A DNA stretch of 64,000 bases from Protopterus annectens (GCF_019279795.1 NC_056744.1:1506263643-1506327642); one strand, 5' to 3'; positions 10,316 to 23,545 are shown, counted from the stretch's first letter. Notes: generated by a model from the letters alone, not told the origin. Numbers and translations: made by a program.

Positions 10316-11210
10316 ATGGCTCCTATGGGGGCATTGGGGGATGCATGGTCATCCTACCCTTGTGGATACAAAGAAATGTATAGCCCTCACTATAGTTTCC
10401 ACACGGACCTTCCAGGGACAGACTGGGGGCATATTAGGTATCTCACAGGCTTCTGCCTTGAGGATGCTTTGGCAGTTCCTGGATGTACTCTTGTCAGGCG
10501 TAGATCAGTACATCTCTTTCCCAATGATACGTCAGGACTGAGCCAAGACTATGCATGTCTTTTTTGGGATAGCATGATTCCCTGAGGTGCTTGGCATGAT
10601 AGATTCACCCATATTGCAGTTACAATCCCATCTCGTCCATGTGGGGGGCTGGTACTTCATTAGGAGGGGCTACCATTTCATCATCTGCTAGGTAGCGTAT
10701 GATGCATTGGTGTGCATCACCATCATCTCTACCCAGTATCCTCACAGAGCACACAATTTACATATCTGCCACACTAGTTCATTCTATAGCTACTTGCTAC
10801 ATGGTAGGATCCCTAATGGTCATCTTGTTGGTAACTGGAAAAACAATTTTGTTTCTTTTTTATTTTATTTTATTTTATTTAATTATTTATTCATGGTAAA
10901 ATGTATTGCTGAATACTAAACTACTTTTTATTTGTTTTTGTCACCCCCCCCCTTTTTTTCACAACTGTGAGAAATCCAAGTGGAGCTGCTGAAGACAGTT
11001 ATAACATGGCCCTATCCCATGCCCATATTGTCATCAAGAGGGTCTTTAGCATATAAATGATTTAGGTGCTTGGATGAGTATGAGAGTACCCTTCAGTATG
11101 ACCCAGCTATTGTGTGCAGGATGTTCACAGCATGTTGCATTCTGCATATCATGATCATGTGCCAGTCTGTTGGTTAAGTGACCTATTCTGTCACTGCAGA
11201 TCCCAGTTTC
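10316..11210 (+). pseudogene. Harbinger-type transposase remnant
   Basis: The plus strand preserves, in order and in shifting frames, a PIF/Harbinger DDE transposase. 'GGILGISQASALRMLW' with 'QYISFPM' (10,341-10,541) is the N-terminal helical region. 'GMIDS' then 'THIAVTIPS' (about 10,588-10,635) is the first-aspartate region. 'HTSSFYSYLLHGRIPNGHLV' (about 10,760-10,830) leads to the second aspartate. 'EDSYNMALSHAHIVIKRVF' (about 10,993-11,050) carries the region of the third acidic residue. A T-rich insertion (10,848-10,975, with a TTTTA array) sits exactly where the second-aspartate block should be. Such enzymes excise and integrate short-TIR transposons; this one is dead. HARBI1-like host genes share the fold, but the decay argues for a transposon copy. 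Confidence 0.75.
10854..10975. repeat. T-rich insertion with TTTTA repeats inside the transposase
   Basis: About five TTTTA units, then T-rich sequence and a C9 run, splitting the Harbinger frame between 'GRIPNGHLV' and 'EDSYNMAL'. Read on the minus strand it would be an A-rich tail, so it may mark a small retroposed insertion. Confidence 0.5.
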
Positions 11211-13716
11211 ACTCCAAATGTGATGACTACCCAGCAGTAGTAAGGGACCCATACAACACACTTATGCACTACATATGGCTGCACAAGCAATGGTGGCTTC
11301 TAGTCTAGAACTATGGACTATGACATTCTAGTTGGTGTTTCTTTTCTTGTAAAAAATACATAGAATATAATCAATGTATGCAGTGATATCTGTGGGCTAC
11401 ATTGTGTAGTGCATGGTCTGCTGTCACTATTCATCAGACATTCATCTCAAAATTTTCAGAACACGTACTCATATTGCTTGCAAAAGTCAGGCCTGAGTGG
11501 TCACTGACTCCTGTTCAGTGATATCATAAAGCCTCATATATGGAATAATCACATTTTACACAATATATTCTGCTGAGGTGATGTACCTAAGTATGCATTT
11601 ACTAAATTTAAAAGGTGTTTGTTCGGTATTTAACATGTGTTCATTACCTTGTAATTGAATAAAACATACTACATTGTTTTTTATATTATCCAATGTTTCC
11701 TCAGTTTTAACTGTTACATATTTCAGTGAGTTAATGTTCCCTGCTTAGGTATTGTGCCTTAGATTATTTGATTTTTGTCATACACAGTAGTGTGTGTCCT
11801 TAGAAAGAAACAAACAAAAAAAATCAATCATTTGTACAGTTGTGAGGGTGATGTGGCAGCAGTGTTTGTTTATATGGCAGGAAACTAATTTTAATCTTTA
11901 TTTTTTATTTTTTGTATTATTATTTTTAAGCTGTATTTACTTGCCAGTTGTAAAAATGGTAATGCATAGAGCTTTAATGGTGGTGATCACTGCAAACATA
12001 TGCTGTAACGCATCTTTCTTTCCATATTTCCATTAAGCTTTAAGTAACCATTATATGATAAAATGTTTGAAGTTGAAAAAGTGTCCTAAGTGTGCATTAT
12101 TTCCTTATTTCCCTTTGGTGCATTACTAGAAAAGATAGGGTAGGTGACAGTATAAGTAATTTTGAAGAGGGGCTATCATGAGCGCTATTATGTTGATTGC
12201 ATTGCTTGATGTAGGTTATCTTGCAGACACTGATCTGACAGCAGTATGAGAACAGGCCCTTCAGTGAGAGGTTTGGCTAGATGTAGATAAACACTGACTA
12301 ATTACAGTACTTTCTTGAGAAGCCCATTTGGTCTCGTGATCTGCCATCACATGTCTGAAGAGTACACAGTCCTCTTCCACAAGTGACTTCTGCTTGAGGT
12401 CTGGTAAGTCCTACCTAGTGTATGAATAGAGGTAGCCATGGATGCTTGGTGTACTACCATGTTATGTATCAGTGTGATCCTGGCATTATGCTTACTCTCT
12501 GACATTTCCATGTAGAACTGTAAATCCTCACATACACCCTAATGGACTCTGAATCTTTCCAGATGACTCTATGGCAGTGTTCTGATCCCTAACATTGCCA
12601 TGGCATGTGCTGCAGGACAGCCAATGCTTTACATGTTTCATGGGTAGCTGTGACAGATTTCTGCACCTAGTGCCCCTATGTAAAGATGTCATCATGGGCA
12701 CTGTTACCTTCAAAGTTCTGCCATCATCCTGAAGGTGTTTAGGTTTGGAGGTACTGGTGTAGAAGTGCATGGGTTTTCTTCTTATACAAGCATAAGAATG
12801 TGCTTGACTTTGTGATGCATTGTCTCTTCATGCAGAGTTACTAGCATGTTTTAGGGTGTTGAGATACTGCTGTTAAATTTGGGGACTGCATGGCACTTTC
12901 CTTATGCTGCTTCATAAAGATAACTATGTTATCATAATGATTGTCTTCAACAGCCATTCTGCTGCTGCTATTCACCAAATGTATTAGTACAGTGGAACCA
13001 TTTGTTTCTGCAGCTGTCTCTTTAAAAAAAAAATTGATACATGAACAAATAAGTAGAATACATCAATATAAGCTGTAAAAGAAGGTGTGGAGGACACTTT
13101 CCATTCACCCTGCTTTCATTGTCACTGTGTGCAGAAGTGGAAGGCTCACCTGTAAATAGTAATTGTCATGTCTGAAATATAATCATTCCATTTCATCAAA
13201 TATGTGCTACTGTTTTCATCCAATCTTCCTGAGCAGATGTGTATTGCTGCTGCATGTGTTGGTAGTAGCCATTTTCCACACCACCTCCTGATTTTTCCAG
13301 TAACATCACCTTCTGTTGAACTGTCATCCCCACAAATGGTGAGGAGATATTCTTCATCTGGTGTTAAATGGATATGTGTAGGAGGTCACCCAGAACTGTT
13401 ATGTGGGGCTGCATTCTATCTCCCATTGGCTCTGGCATGTCCCATCATATCATGTGCACTCTTACACTGTGTTAATGTGTGGCTCCTTCCACCTGCAGCA
13501 TTTATATCCATAAATACTTGATTCCAGATCTTTGTACTGTCAGCATTTTGGGCCTCCTTTTCCAAAAAAAAAACATTTGCCACATGTCCAAAGTGCTACC
13601 ATGAGGATGTGGTTGCCCTTATTGCTAAAACTGTTTTTTTGTGCCTTGATCCCCGGTTTTGTATCTTTGCACTAACAATATGCCACAGTCATACACCAAA
13701 AAAAACGATGTAATCA

Positions 13717-13721
<5 letters not shown>
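11211..13721. other. No gene identified; possible rest of the Harbinger element
   Basis: Full-length Harbinger elements carry a second Myb-like ORF beside the transposase. The frames in this interval (12,528-12,770 minus and 13,204-13,521 plus are the longest) show no Myb signature I can defend. Terminal inverted repeats were not found by eye. Otherwise non-coding. Confidence 0.35.

Positions 13722-13790
<69 letters not shown>
13722..13790. repeat. (CA)n microsatellite
   Basis: About 33 CA units, essentially uninterrupted. Confidence 0.97.
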
Positions 13791-13793
<3 letters not shown>

Positions 13794-13960
13794 AAAAACA
13801 GGAAACAGGTTGAATAACATATAAACGTGTGACTGTATATACATGCAGAATCTCAGTATAGTCAAGAAGGTTATGTTGAAGTTATGTTTGCACTGTCATG
13901 AATACATTTTCACATTAGCAAGACTAATAAGTTTTTTATTATTATTATGAAGTAGTAAAA

Positions 13961-14239
13961 CAATAGTTACATGTACAATTTCAGTAGTAGGAGCAACAGG
14001 TCTTATAAAAAGAGAATTTATAGTCTTACTTAGATATGTTACTGATAAACGTAACTCCATATGAATTGCAGGAGGAGTCATTACTAGGCATATTGCAGGT
14101 GCTGAAAACAGCACTTCTGGCTGACATCAAGATTGAAACAATACTAATTTCTTGAACTTTAATCATACTTCGACTTAGGAATGAGATCCATTTCTGTCAT
14201 GGTACTAGAAACCCAAAAGACTTGGAGAAATTAAAAAAA
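13961..14239 (+). mobile_element. Unnamed A-tailed repeat R1, copy A
   Basis: About 275 bp that recur at 29,573-29,839. Shared words include 'tgaattgcag', 'ggctgacatcaa', 'gaaacaatactaattt' and 'ttggagaaattaaaaa'. Both copies end in an A-run and both have the same TGA inside an otherwise similar plus-strand frame ('IAGGVIT' follows it here). The second copy has a target duplication, so this is a mobile sequence, either an unnamed SINE or a retrocopy of a small transcript. I cannot name a source gene. Confidence 0.7.
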
Positions 14240-17090
14240 GTGTAGCAAGACTTACAATTTAACACATCTGTATCCTTCCCCTACCATGTTCTTGTATTCA
14301 TACTGTCAGTTTTCATTCAGGATTGACACTCTGAAATCTTCCCACAAAGAACCATGTATGTTGTGCCAAAAAAAGTCCTTGCCAATTCACTACTTCATAA
14401 TTAAATCACTGCAAACAATTTAATACCATGTGTGTACAATATTTTGTTTTCAGTTTGTTAAACTTATCTTATTCAGTGATCACTCTGCATTGCCACTGCT
14501 GCTGATGTAATGAATTTCCATGTGTTCACCTAAGTCACCCAAGTCTGTCCATCATAACAAATATTTTTTTTTCTAGTAAACACTATCATTTAATATTACT
14601 TTGAACTTTCTGATATTAATTTGCGATGTTTCTAACATTTTTTACTTACCTCATAAAGTCTGTAAGTTCCTAAGCCATTAGGCAACTTATCCACATGATT
14701 CGGCCTTGGGTAGTGGTGAATGTGGCCTGGGTTACCTATGAATGGGCTGGGGATGATGGAGTCCACAGCATTCCCTAGCAGTCCTCAGAAGGCAATGGGA
14801 ATGAGAGGATATTCTCAGTTATTCTATAGGGCGACAAAGCTTAGAAAAGGAAAAATGGAGTTGTATACATGTCATTTTACACAACCACAAAGTGTTATAT
14901 CTGCCCATCCAACATAATCTAGCACAATTCATTACCTCATATCAATTAATAGCTCCTTAAAGATGATACACGCGCACACACTAAGATATATTTCAGCAGA
15001 AATAGACAAAATCCAAAACAAAAATTATTCTGCTGCTATACTGCAAAAATAATTTATAAAGAAATTGTTCCTTCCTGGCATTCAGATGTAATTCTGCAAA
15101 AAACAGGTAGCACAGAAAGTCACACAAGTATTAACAGTTATAAGGAAGATAAAAAAAATGATGATTTCATTAATGAGTTTTATCCACCATATAAATGTGA
15201 ATGCATTCCTTTAAAAAATGTAGGTGACAAAAATGATTTGGTGCAACAGAACTTGGCAATAATAGCAGTAAGAGGTCTAATGCCTCTGTTTGTTAGCTGG
15301 GTTTGGTTAGGGTGATTTTACACCCCAGTGGGAATGGTTTTAAACCTGTGAACTACAGCCCTGCCCACACTCTGTTCATTTTGGTACTGGCAATTCTGAT
15401 GATGGCAGTACCTGTGAAGGCATGAGGTTGTGCTCTGAGCTGGTCTAACAAAAAGACCAAGATGGTCTACTTTCTTAGGGATTCATACATAAATAAGATT
15501 AAGTCTTGTGTAAGAGAATCAGACTGGAAAATGTTTATTGGCTAACATACTTTTGTGTGTAAATACAAATGTATATCTGTGAAATATAGATGCACATCTA
15601 CATCAGTAAACATAGTTATTTTTAATGTAAATAAATGTATATTTATACACAAAAAAGTGCTTTGTCACATAATTTCATATACATTTGGTATTTCCTTTGT
15701 TAGTACTTGAAATACTTGCAAACAGGTTTTGTAAAGAAAAGATTTTGTTTGTGTAGGCCAGAAAATATTTATTAGTATGATGACTGGATAAGACAGTCAC
15801 TTCTTTCACAATATTAATTGCATGTACAAGATGGCTGAACTCAGTCAGGCACCATACTCTTAACTATCGTGGAGTTTGGGGATGGTGTTGGAGGTTAGAG
15901 TATTAAGTGAATGACCAACACATAATTTAGTGAAAGATGTCTAGTTGTATTTCGTCTGTATAAATTTCTACACAATTACCATATATGCCTACACTAATTA
16001 AGCAGAAAAATATCAAAACACACAATAGTCATGAAGTACATGTATTGCATCCATCTGTAGCAGTAAATATGTTTTGTTTAATGAAGGTTGATGTGGAAGG
16101 AAGTTAAAACTTTAATTTGTTACATTTTTATGTGTGTACAGCTTCTGCATTTGCATAATGAAAATTCACAGTGTATTAGTTAGAATTCCAGCTTAAGTCT
16201 GCAGGCCATAATAGGTGGATGTGAATACACACCAAACGTTTATGGTGATATACCAATCAACAGCTCTCCTCACAAATGGACAAGCTGCACAGACATATAA
16301 AAGTGTAAAAATTTGCAGGAAGATGTACTCCTATTATTTCAACTTCCATTAAAGGAAATATTAGCCCAATATCACAATATGTGTTTTCTATTTCAGATAT
16401 ACTAGGGAAGTGCAACATTAACTGCAGTGCCTTACAGAGTGGTACTATTAGTCATGTCAGAAATATTAAGCACAATAATCAGAGAAGGGTAAACAACCAT
16501 GCTGCTTTGTGTTCTGTATATAACTGAAGAGGAAATACAATACAACTCCACTCAGACTGGCAAGACTGACTTAGAGTGCTGATAAGTGTGAATAAAAACC
16601 TTATCACTTAAAAAACTGTCAAGTAGCTAATGCTGTTTTCTGTCTTTTAACTAATTGTGTTACTATAACTGCAAGGGTATTTATGCTTAACGATAATAGA
16701 TGACTAGAGTAATGCATATCACGCAGAAAATGTAACTGTATCGACAGTTCTTGTGTTAAATCAGCATATGTCATTAGTAACAGTAGACTGCAAATGTGAA
16801 AAAAATCAAGACTTCATACCAGTACAGTGATTGTTCCAATATATGCATACTAATTTCCTAGACAATTTGTTGTAGTTGAATAAAGATTTAATGGAAATAA
16901 AATTCACTGCTAATAAAGATTGGAATAATGTGTAACATCATGTGAATATATTGTCTCCATTTCTTTTTTTATCTAAACTATTTTTCTTATTTTAATTGTG
17001 CATTATTTTGATATTCAATTTCTTTCTCTCCCATTTCTAGTTCATTTTTCTACTGGGCCAGCATCCTATGGAGCAGCCCAGTTACATGCC
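14240..17090. other. No gene seen
   Basis: Non-coding AT-rich DNA. The longest frame, 14,720-14,917 plus, has no recognisable motif. A possible splice-bounded segment at 16,397-16,498 was judged too weak to call. Confidence 0.5.
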
Positions 17091-19089
17091 TCCCTGGTTA
17101 GGGAATACGGATATTAGAAGAAAAGTACAATATTTGGTTATAAGATTTATATATGAACCATCACTAGGGCCAGATTGAACAGAATTATTTGAATACTTCA
17201 AAAATTATATATGTTTATAAAAATAATGGTAATGGAAGACTAATTATAAAATAAAAAAGCAAAGCAAAGAGAGTAAATTGGTCAAGATGTTAAGAGATGT
17301 AAAGGAATGATGAAAAACAGTGTTATAATATTAAAGAAGCAAAGAAATGTTACCTTTAAATGAGGAATGTACATAGTAATTTTTTATTACCAAGTATGGA
17401 GTGCTTTGAGAGAAGAAGAAGAATAAGAGTGGAAAATCTTTATAAAGAATAATGAATAATTTGTATGAATAATTTGTATGAAATGGGATTTTAAACACAT
17501 TAGGTTTATTATGGAAAGAATGTGAAAGCGCAAGGACTTGCATAAGTTATAGACACAGTGGTGGATAGCATTCAAAGTGAAATCTCAAGAAATAATATTT
17601 ACTTATGGGAGAACAGGATATAAGAAAAGAAAATATGTAAAGACTTTATGGCATGCATATGATGTGCTTTTGAGTAAACATGACAATAATAGTTTAAGAA
17701 TATAAAACTATATTTTTGAAAAAACATAAAGAATGAAGGGAGTGATTACAAGACAGATATTTTATTTAAAAATGTGGTAAGGAAGAGATAAATCCCTTAT
17801 AAGCAATAAATAAATAAAAAAAATACTAGATATAATATGGTATCACTGACAGATAAGCAGAAAAGAGGTGAGAGACAAGGAACATATGAATGTGGTAGAA
17901 TAGCATGCAATGGAAATGTATAAAAGAGAGCAGAGGTGGAAAACATATAGCCAATAAAAATTACAGGAAGTGCAAATGGAATTTTTCTTTCCTTGTTTTT
18001 TTTTTTTATTTATCCTTTAGTTAGCCCCAGTAGGCTAGTAGCTTCTTTTTGGGGAAAATCTAAGGTGTTTATTTATATTACTAGAAGAAATTTGGCCAGG
18101 GCATCAGGGAACTTCCCCTACTTGTAACTTGACAGTGTGAGTACATGCACACATCACATTCCTACTACAGAGGTGGCTGGGAGGACAGTGTGTAATATTG
18201 AAAAGTAGACAAAGTAGAGGCAAACACCAGCTCAAATGAAGAAGTGTGTAGAGTTATGGAAGATTTAGAAATGGTTCTTCAAAAATAATTGTTTAGAAAG
18301 TTGAAGGAGATGGTGAGGGAGGTGTGTATTGTTACAACCCTTCAGTCGGGAGGGTTGCAGAATGAGGTCTAAAATGACATGATCACAGCAAACCAGAAAA
18401 TTATATCTCTCTTGAGTCAAATAATAAAGAAAATATGGGAAGAAGATTTGGAGGATACTTTGAAAAGTGACCACACTTGGAAAAGAAAGACATGTGCCGA
18501 GACAGTTGCAATTAGTTACAGGGAGCAGAAAGAAAAAAAAAATGATGACAGTATGAAAAGAAAATTCATGATGAGCATAAAAAGTAAAGGAAATGAGGAG
18601 ACAGGCAGATATGAAGTATGGGACACTGTAATACTTCCTTAAGGCATTACATTTCAAGAGGTATAAACCTAAAGTTCAATAAATAAAGAGACTTTTTGCG
18701 ACATTTTTGAGATTTCTCAGGGTATGGAAAACTTTTTGTGTGAATATGAAAAGAGATAACGTGAGAGTCTGTGGTGTGATTATGTGGCAAAAGCTTTTTT
18801 TTTCAGAACACAAAAAATAAGTTGCATATGCATTTTTTTAAGAGATGTAGAAAGAAGTAGTTTGAGAGGACAATTAAAATATATTTAAAGAAGTCATGAA
18901 CATTTCAAAAGTTTATAATAACGGGTTTATGGACTGGAGAATGGGATTATAATTTTTAAAAACGAAAGTGGATAAAATTGTACATATTCCAAGTATAAAT
19001 GTTGAAAGAAACCAGGATGTGGTAAAATACTGCAGATATATTTTTTGTAGGAGAGAAGTACATTTACTGATGAAATCTGATAAAAGGAA

Positions 19090-19165
19090 GAGTTCTATAT
19101 ATGTGGTAAAATAGGACATAAAGCAAAGAAGTGTGAACTTGAATGCTACAAATGCTAAAAGACAT
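19090..19165 (+). pseudogene. Zinc-knuckle region of Tx1-type ORF1
   Basis: 'YICGKIGHKAKKCELECYKC' gives one knuckle with its first cysteine replaced (F-Y-I-C), then the start of a second. ORF1 proteins of Tx1-type LINEs bind nucleic acid through such knuckles. The frame is broken by a stop right after. Confidence 0.6.
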
Positions 19166-20879
19166 AACATTTTTGATAGATTGTAAAGAAAAATATAAGG
19201 GTACAAATATGTGAAATAAGGGGACGATAATGAAAAAGATGTAAAAGTATTGCAGATAGGAAGAGAAGAAAATTTGGAAAAAAAAGGGGATTGTAATAAA
19301 TAAAGGAAGCTAGAATAGGAAGACATTCTAAAGTTAGTGACAAAGAAGATATAAGTTGGAAAGTTTTAAAAAGAAAAAAGATTTATTTTTGGAGAAGATT
19401 GAAAAACAGAAAAAGGGAAATTCAGAGGTATACATTTAAAAGAAAAAAATAAAGGCATGGATGATAATTTATTTAAAAATAGTATAAAAAGAAAAATCTT
19501 TTTTCTTTAAAGGAAATAAAGTAATAACTTTCTTTCAGTAAATGTAGACAGTATGAAAAATATACAAAGAAGGATAGAGATTTTGGAATACTGTAGTAAA
19601 TGAAATGTAGTTATAATTGTTTTGGAAGACATGATATTTCTAACAAGTGAAGAAATATTACAGACAGACAAATATGGGATGAGGAGATAATACAGTATTT
19701 GGGTAATGAGCATTGCTCAGGAATAACAGTACTATGTAAGAGAGTAATGAAGATATTAGCTGTAACATTAATAGAATGGGTAGACTAACTATTATAGATT
19801 TAAGATGGCAAGGAAAGGTATATGAAATTGTAGCTAGATCTGCTTTTATTATTTGTAAAGAAAGAGAAAATTTATATTAACAGATGTAACATGATGTAGT
19901 AAACATGGATATTATAATAACAGGAGAGATTAATTATGATTTAAGCAGTAATAGAAAAAAAAATGAAAAAGATGTATTAAAAATGAGAGAAGAATGACAT
20001 GTGTCAAATTTGTAATATGGAATAGAAAATTATGGACATGTAGAAGGGGTATGCTAAAGTCTGAAACTGATTATTTTATAATATCTGAAGAATAAGTGTA
20101 ATGGAAGGAGAAGCTATAGTAACAATATTTATAGTTCATTTGGCAATATGGATAGAAATAAATGAAAATAAAGACTATTAGAATAGGGAAGAGTATAAAA
20201 AGAATAAATGAAAAATTATGCAGAGGTCATGTCATTATGAGGACATTTTATGTTAATTGCCAGAATGGTGGATCTTTTTATAAAGAAAATATAAAATATT
20301 TTTTTTACAATGGCAGAAGAGTATGAGAAGAAAAATAGGGAAAAAAGGATATGTTAAAATATATAAAAATGCTTTTGAAAATCCCAGAATAGAATGAGAG
20401 AGAATATTATGATAATAAGAAAGAAGTATATAAACGAAATTATCGAAAAAAATATGAATTTTATAAATGGAGGTATTTGCTACAAGGGAAAAGGAAGAAG
20501 CATCAGTATTTTTAAGCAAAATGGTGAAAGAGAATAGTAGTGTGATTACAGAAATAAAAGAACAGGTAAAAAGAAGTCAATCTCAGATAATGGAAATTGT
20601 AGTTAATTACACAGGAGAAATGTTTAAAAAAAGGATGTAATAAAATATGGGAAGTAAAAAAATAAAATCACAGAAAAAATGAATAAGGAATTTGAAAAAG
20701 AAATGATGTATGAATAGACTAAAGAACTTAAACAGGTAAACATAGATTCAGTAGAAGGCCCAGATTGAATAGGATTTGAAATGTATAAAAATTTTGTAGA
20801 ATGGCAAAATAATATTTTTACATGTTTTGAATGAAAGGTTAAATGAAGGTTTAATCACAAATTATTATGTAGTGGAATG

Positions 20880-21500
20880 TTAAAATCCATACAGAAAAAA
20901 GGAGAAAGAGACCAATAGTATTAAATAATACAGATTACAAAATATTTATGAAAATTAATATGGAAAGGATTGGAAAATAAGATGGAATATGCAATGGTAT
21001 GAAGAAAAAGGGTGTCAAGAATTGTTAATAATAGTAAGGGAAATTGTGGATGATCTAAATAGAAAAGAGCATGTTAAGCTTATAGTAGGTGATACTAATA
21101 AAACTTGTGATATAATGCAACATGAGGTTTTATGGAAAGTAATGAAGATATACAATTTTAATAATAAATTTAAGAAAGTTTGAAAGACCGCATATGGTAA
21201 TAATAAAATAAGAATATTGGGACACAGCTGGCTAACTAAGGAAATAAAGATGAGAAATGATATAAGACAAGGATGTCCTAGCAGTTGTTAATATGGTAGT
21301 TACTAAAGTGAATTGAAAATGAGGAATGCAAAATATGTAATGCAAACAGGTTTAGGAATTCTAGTTTTAATGACATATTCAGATGATATTATTATAACAA
21401 CTAGTCTATGGGTATGAGAAGCTGGATTTTGTCTAGTCCATTGTTTAAAACAATAGTTATGTCATTAAATAAAAATAAAAGGAAAGGAATGTGAGATTTA
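20880..21500 (+). pseudogene. Reverse transcriptase core of Tx1-type ORF2
   Basis: Fingers to palm of an L1/Tx1-type RT: a 'RPIVLNNTDYKIF' block, then 'NDIRQGCPS' at about 21,256-21,282, then 'MTYSDDIIIT' at about 21,370-21,400 carrying both catalytic aspartates. Stops occur between the blocks. The enzyme would copy element RNA at an endonuclease nick in nuclear DNA. Confidence 0.7.
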
Positions 21501-22712
21501 GCAAAATGGGAGATATTCATCTCGTAGTGGAAGAAATGTCTGTGTTAAGTATACATTTTGGTAAAGAAAGAAATAGAATACAATGAGAACATTATTAAAG
21601 GAATTAAAATAAATTTGTTGTTTATGGAAAACACCTAGATTAGCTTGTAGGATAAATGTGAACATGATAAATTCTGTTTTAATAGGAAAAATATATTTAT
21701 TGAGTTGGTTTATGATTCAGAGAATACATGAAAAACAGTAATAAGAAGTATTTTTTTTTCATTTGTATGGTATTCTAGATGAAATCCAGCCAAAAAGGAG
21801 TACTGTATATCTGCAGGAAAGGAGGGGTATTAAGTTTCTTAAAATATTTAAATGGATAAATGAGAAAAATGAGAAATGTGTAAATATTTTTTAAATATAA
21901 GTAAGAAGAATTTTAAGAAATGAAAAGGGAAAAAAGGAAAAAGACTTTAATAAGGAAATGGAAAATTATTAATGAAAGATAAAAATGTGCAAAATAAAGA
22001 TTGATGAAATGGAAGAAGATTGAGAAATATGACATAAATATAATGAGACAATATAATTGTGTTAATCCACAAGAAAAGATTAAGGCTATACAAGAATGAA
22101 ATAAATAGTGCAATAATTAAGCAGGATGTCAAGATTTTTTTGAGAATTTGAGAATAATGTACTAGTGAAAGCAAATATACTTTATGAAAAGAAAATTGGG
22201 AAAATATGATAATATTGTGGTGAAGAAGAAACTAGATATTTTTTTTTTAAAAAATGTAAGAGAGTGAAGACAATATAGGAAAAGCTGTATGAAGAAATCT
22301 ATTTTGGAGATTTAAAAGAGATAAACATGGATATAATTGAATATTAATATTTTAAGAATAGAAACAAAGAATATAAAATAAGAATGGGCAAAATATGTTT
22401 TATGTACTTTGGGTGAATTGGAATGAGAAAATAAATGAGATTATATGTAATGAGAAATGGAAACTATCAATAATAAGAAAAAGCAGATGGTGGTTATAGA
22501 GAAAAAGAGCAGAGGTCTAGTATGAAAAAAAATGTATGAAAAATTAAATGGAAAATAGAATGTTTTGTTTTTCTTTTTTATATAATGTAAAATGATGAAA
22601 TCATATAGGCAATTGTGAAAGTTTGTAAATATGTACATTTATAAATATGTAAAAATGTATTTTTTTTAAATAATGTGTTATGTAAATAACATGTAAATGT
22701 AAATGAATAAAT

Positions 22713-22865
22713 TACCCTTCCTCTTTTTGATGGGTGCAGTGAAATCATTTACATTCACCTGATCTACCACAAACTCATGCTGTTGGGATAATCTCATCTG
22801 CAGGACAATATACTCGAGTGCAGCACCCCCCCCCCATTTATTCCGCACCAAACTTACTATTACAA
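22713..22865 (-). mobile_element. SINE body fragment
   Basis: On the minus strand 'ggtgaatgtaaatgattt' and 'catcaaaaagagg' correspond to 'ggtggatgtaaagatccc' and 'actcaaaaagagc' in the SINE at 27,787-28,037. The tRNA head is not preserved. It sits at the 3' end of the Tx1-type element, as its relative does at 27.8 kb. Confidence 0.5.
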
Positions 22866-22929
22866 TGATAGCATTAGAAAGAAATGTTTAAATTAGTGAA
22901 CAAGAGAATTCAGCACCAGTTCAGTGTGG

Positions 22930-23545
22930 ACTGGCATATAATTTCTTTCATAAACATGAATGGCAGAGGTTTATAAATGTGGTTGTAATAGGTGGTTAGG
23001 GGAGTAAGACACATTTTAATAGAGGTAGAGTCTAGTTTAAACAAAATGGGACATCAATGAAGGCAAAAAGTAAAGGTTTAAGAGAGCAGGTTAAAATGAA
23101 GGTATTTATTTTACTGAACCTGGAATGAAAATATGAAGAAAAATTTATGAACGAAACAATTGAAGAATGACTGGATTTGTTATAGAAAAGTGAAAAAGGT
23201 AATAAAAGTGTGGACTATATTTAAAAAGGTGTAATTGGTTAATGAAGCTTCACTGGATATATTGACTTACTTTTGTAATGTGTACGGCTGGCCAAAGCAA
23301 AAAAAAATGAGCACAATTATTTTTTCACATATTTAGAGAGACTGAGTGATATCTTGATTAAATTCTGTGGGATGGTATGTAATGAAAGTCAAAAAGGTGG
23401 CTTAGAATTAATTAATCCAACAGTATACCTGGCTTCATTAAGCATCTGTTATGTTTTGATAAAAACGTTTGTGGAGAAAGAAAGTACGTTAGGAAAAATG
23501 TTAAAAATGTGAGTGGGTTTGGGAAAATATTAGAGGAATAAAGAA
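22930..23545 (+). mobile_element. Tx1-type LINE fragment
   Basis: Purine-rich sequence of the same character as 17-22.7 kb. 'KGGLELINPTVYLASLS' at about 23,390-23,445 matches the post-RT block of L1/Tx1-type ORF2 proteins. 5'-truncated. It ends where CR1 copy 2 begins. Confidence 0.6.

Larger units (their letters stand above)
17091..22712 (+). mobile_element. Old L1/Tx1-type LINE, near full length
   Basis: About 5.6 kb of purine-rich plus strand with the order of a two-ORF LINE. ORF1: CCHC-type knuckles at about 19,095-19,160 ('CGKIGHKAKKC' then a second CxxC). ORF2 endonuclease: starts near 19,530 ('NVDSMKNIQRRIEIL'). RT: fingers near 20,900-20,960 ('LNNTDYKIFMKIN'), 'IRQGCP' at 21,262-21,279 and the catalytic 'YSDDI' at 21,376-21,390. 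A C-terminal cysteine/histidine-type region follows near 22,210-22,280 ('KYCGEEETRYFFFKKC'). IRQGCP and YSDD-type motifs separate it from CR1 and L2. Stops and frameshifts occur throughout. The long minus-strand frames here are shadows of its A-rich sense strand. Confidence 0.75.

Noticed and set aside
12528..13521. Harbinger Myb-like second ORF
   Set aside because: Position would fit, but neither the 12,528-12,770 minus frame nor the 13,204-13,521 plus frame shows tryptophan-spaced Myb helices.
16397..16498. Possible exon bounded by 'tttctatttcag' and GG|gtaaac
   Set aside because: Only one of three frames is open over 102 bp, the peptide shows no structural pattern and the donor is weak; expected by chance in this much DNA.
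17331..22638. Many 60-137 codon hydrophobic minus-strand frames
   Set aside because: They are antisense shadows of a purine-rich LINE on the plus strand; phenylalanine/leucine-rich content follows from base composition, not membrane proteins.
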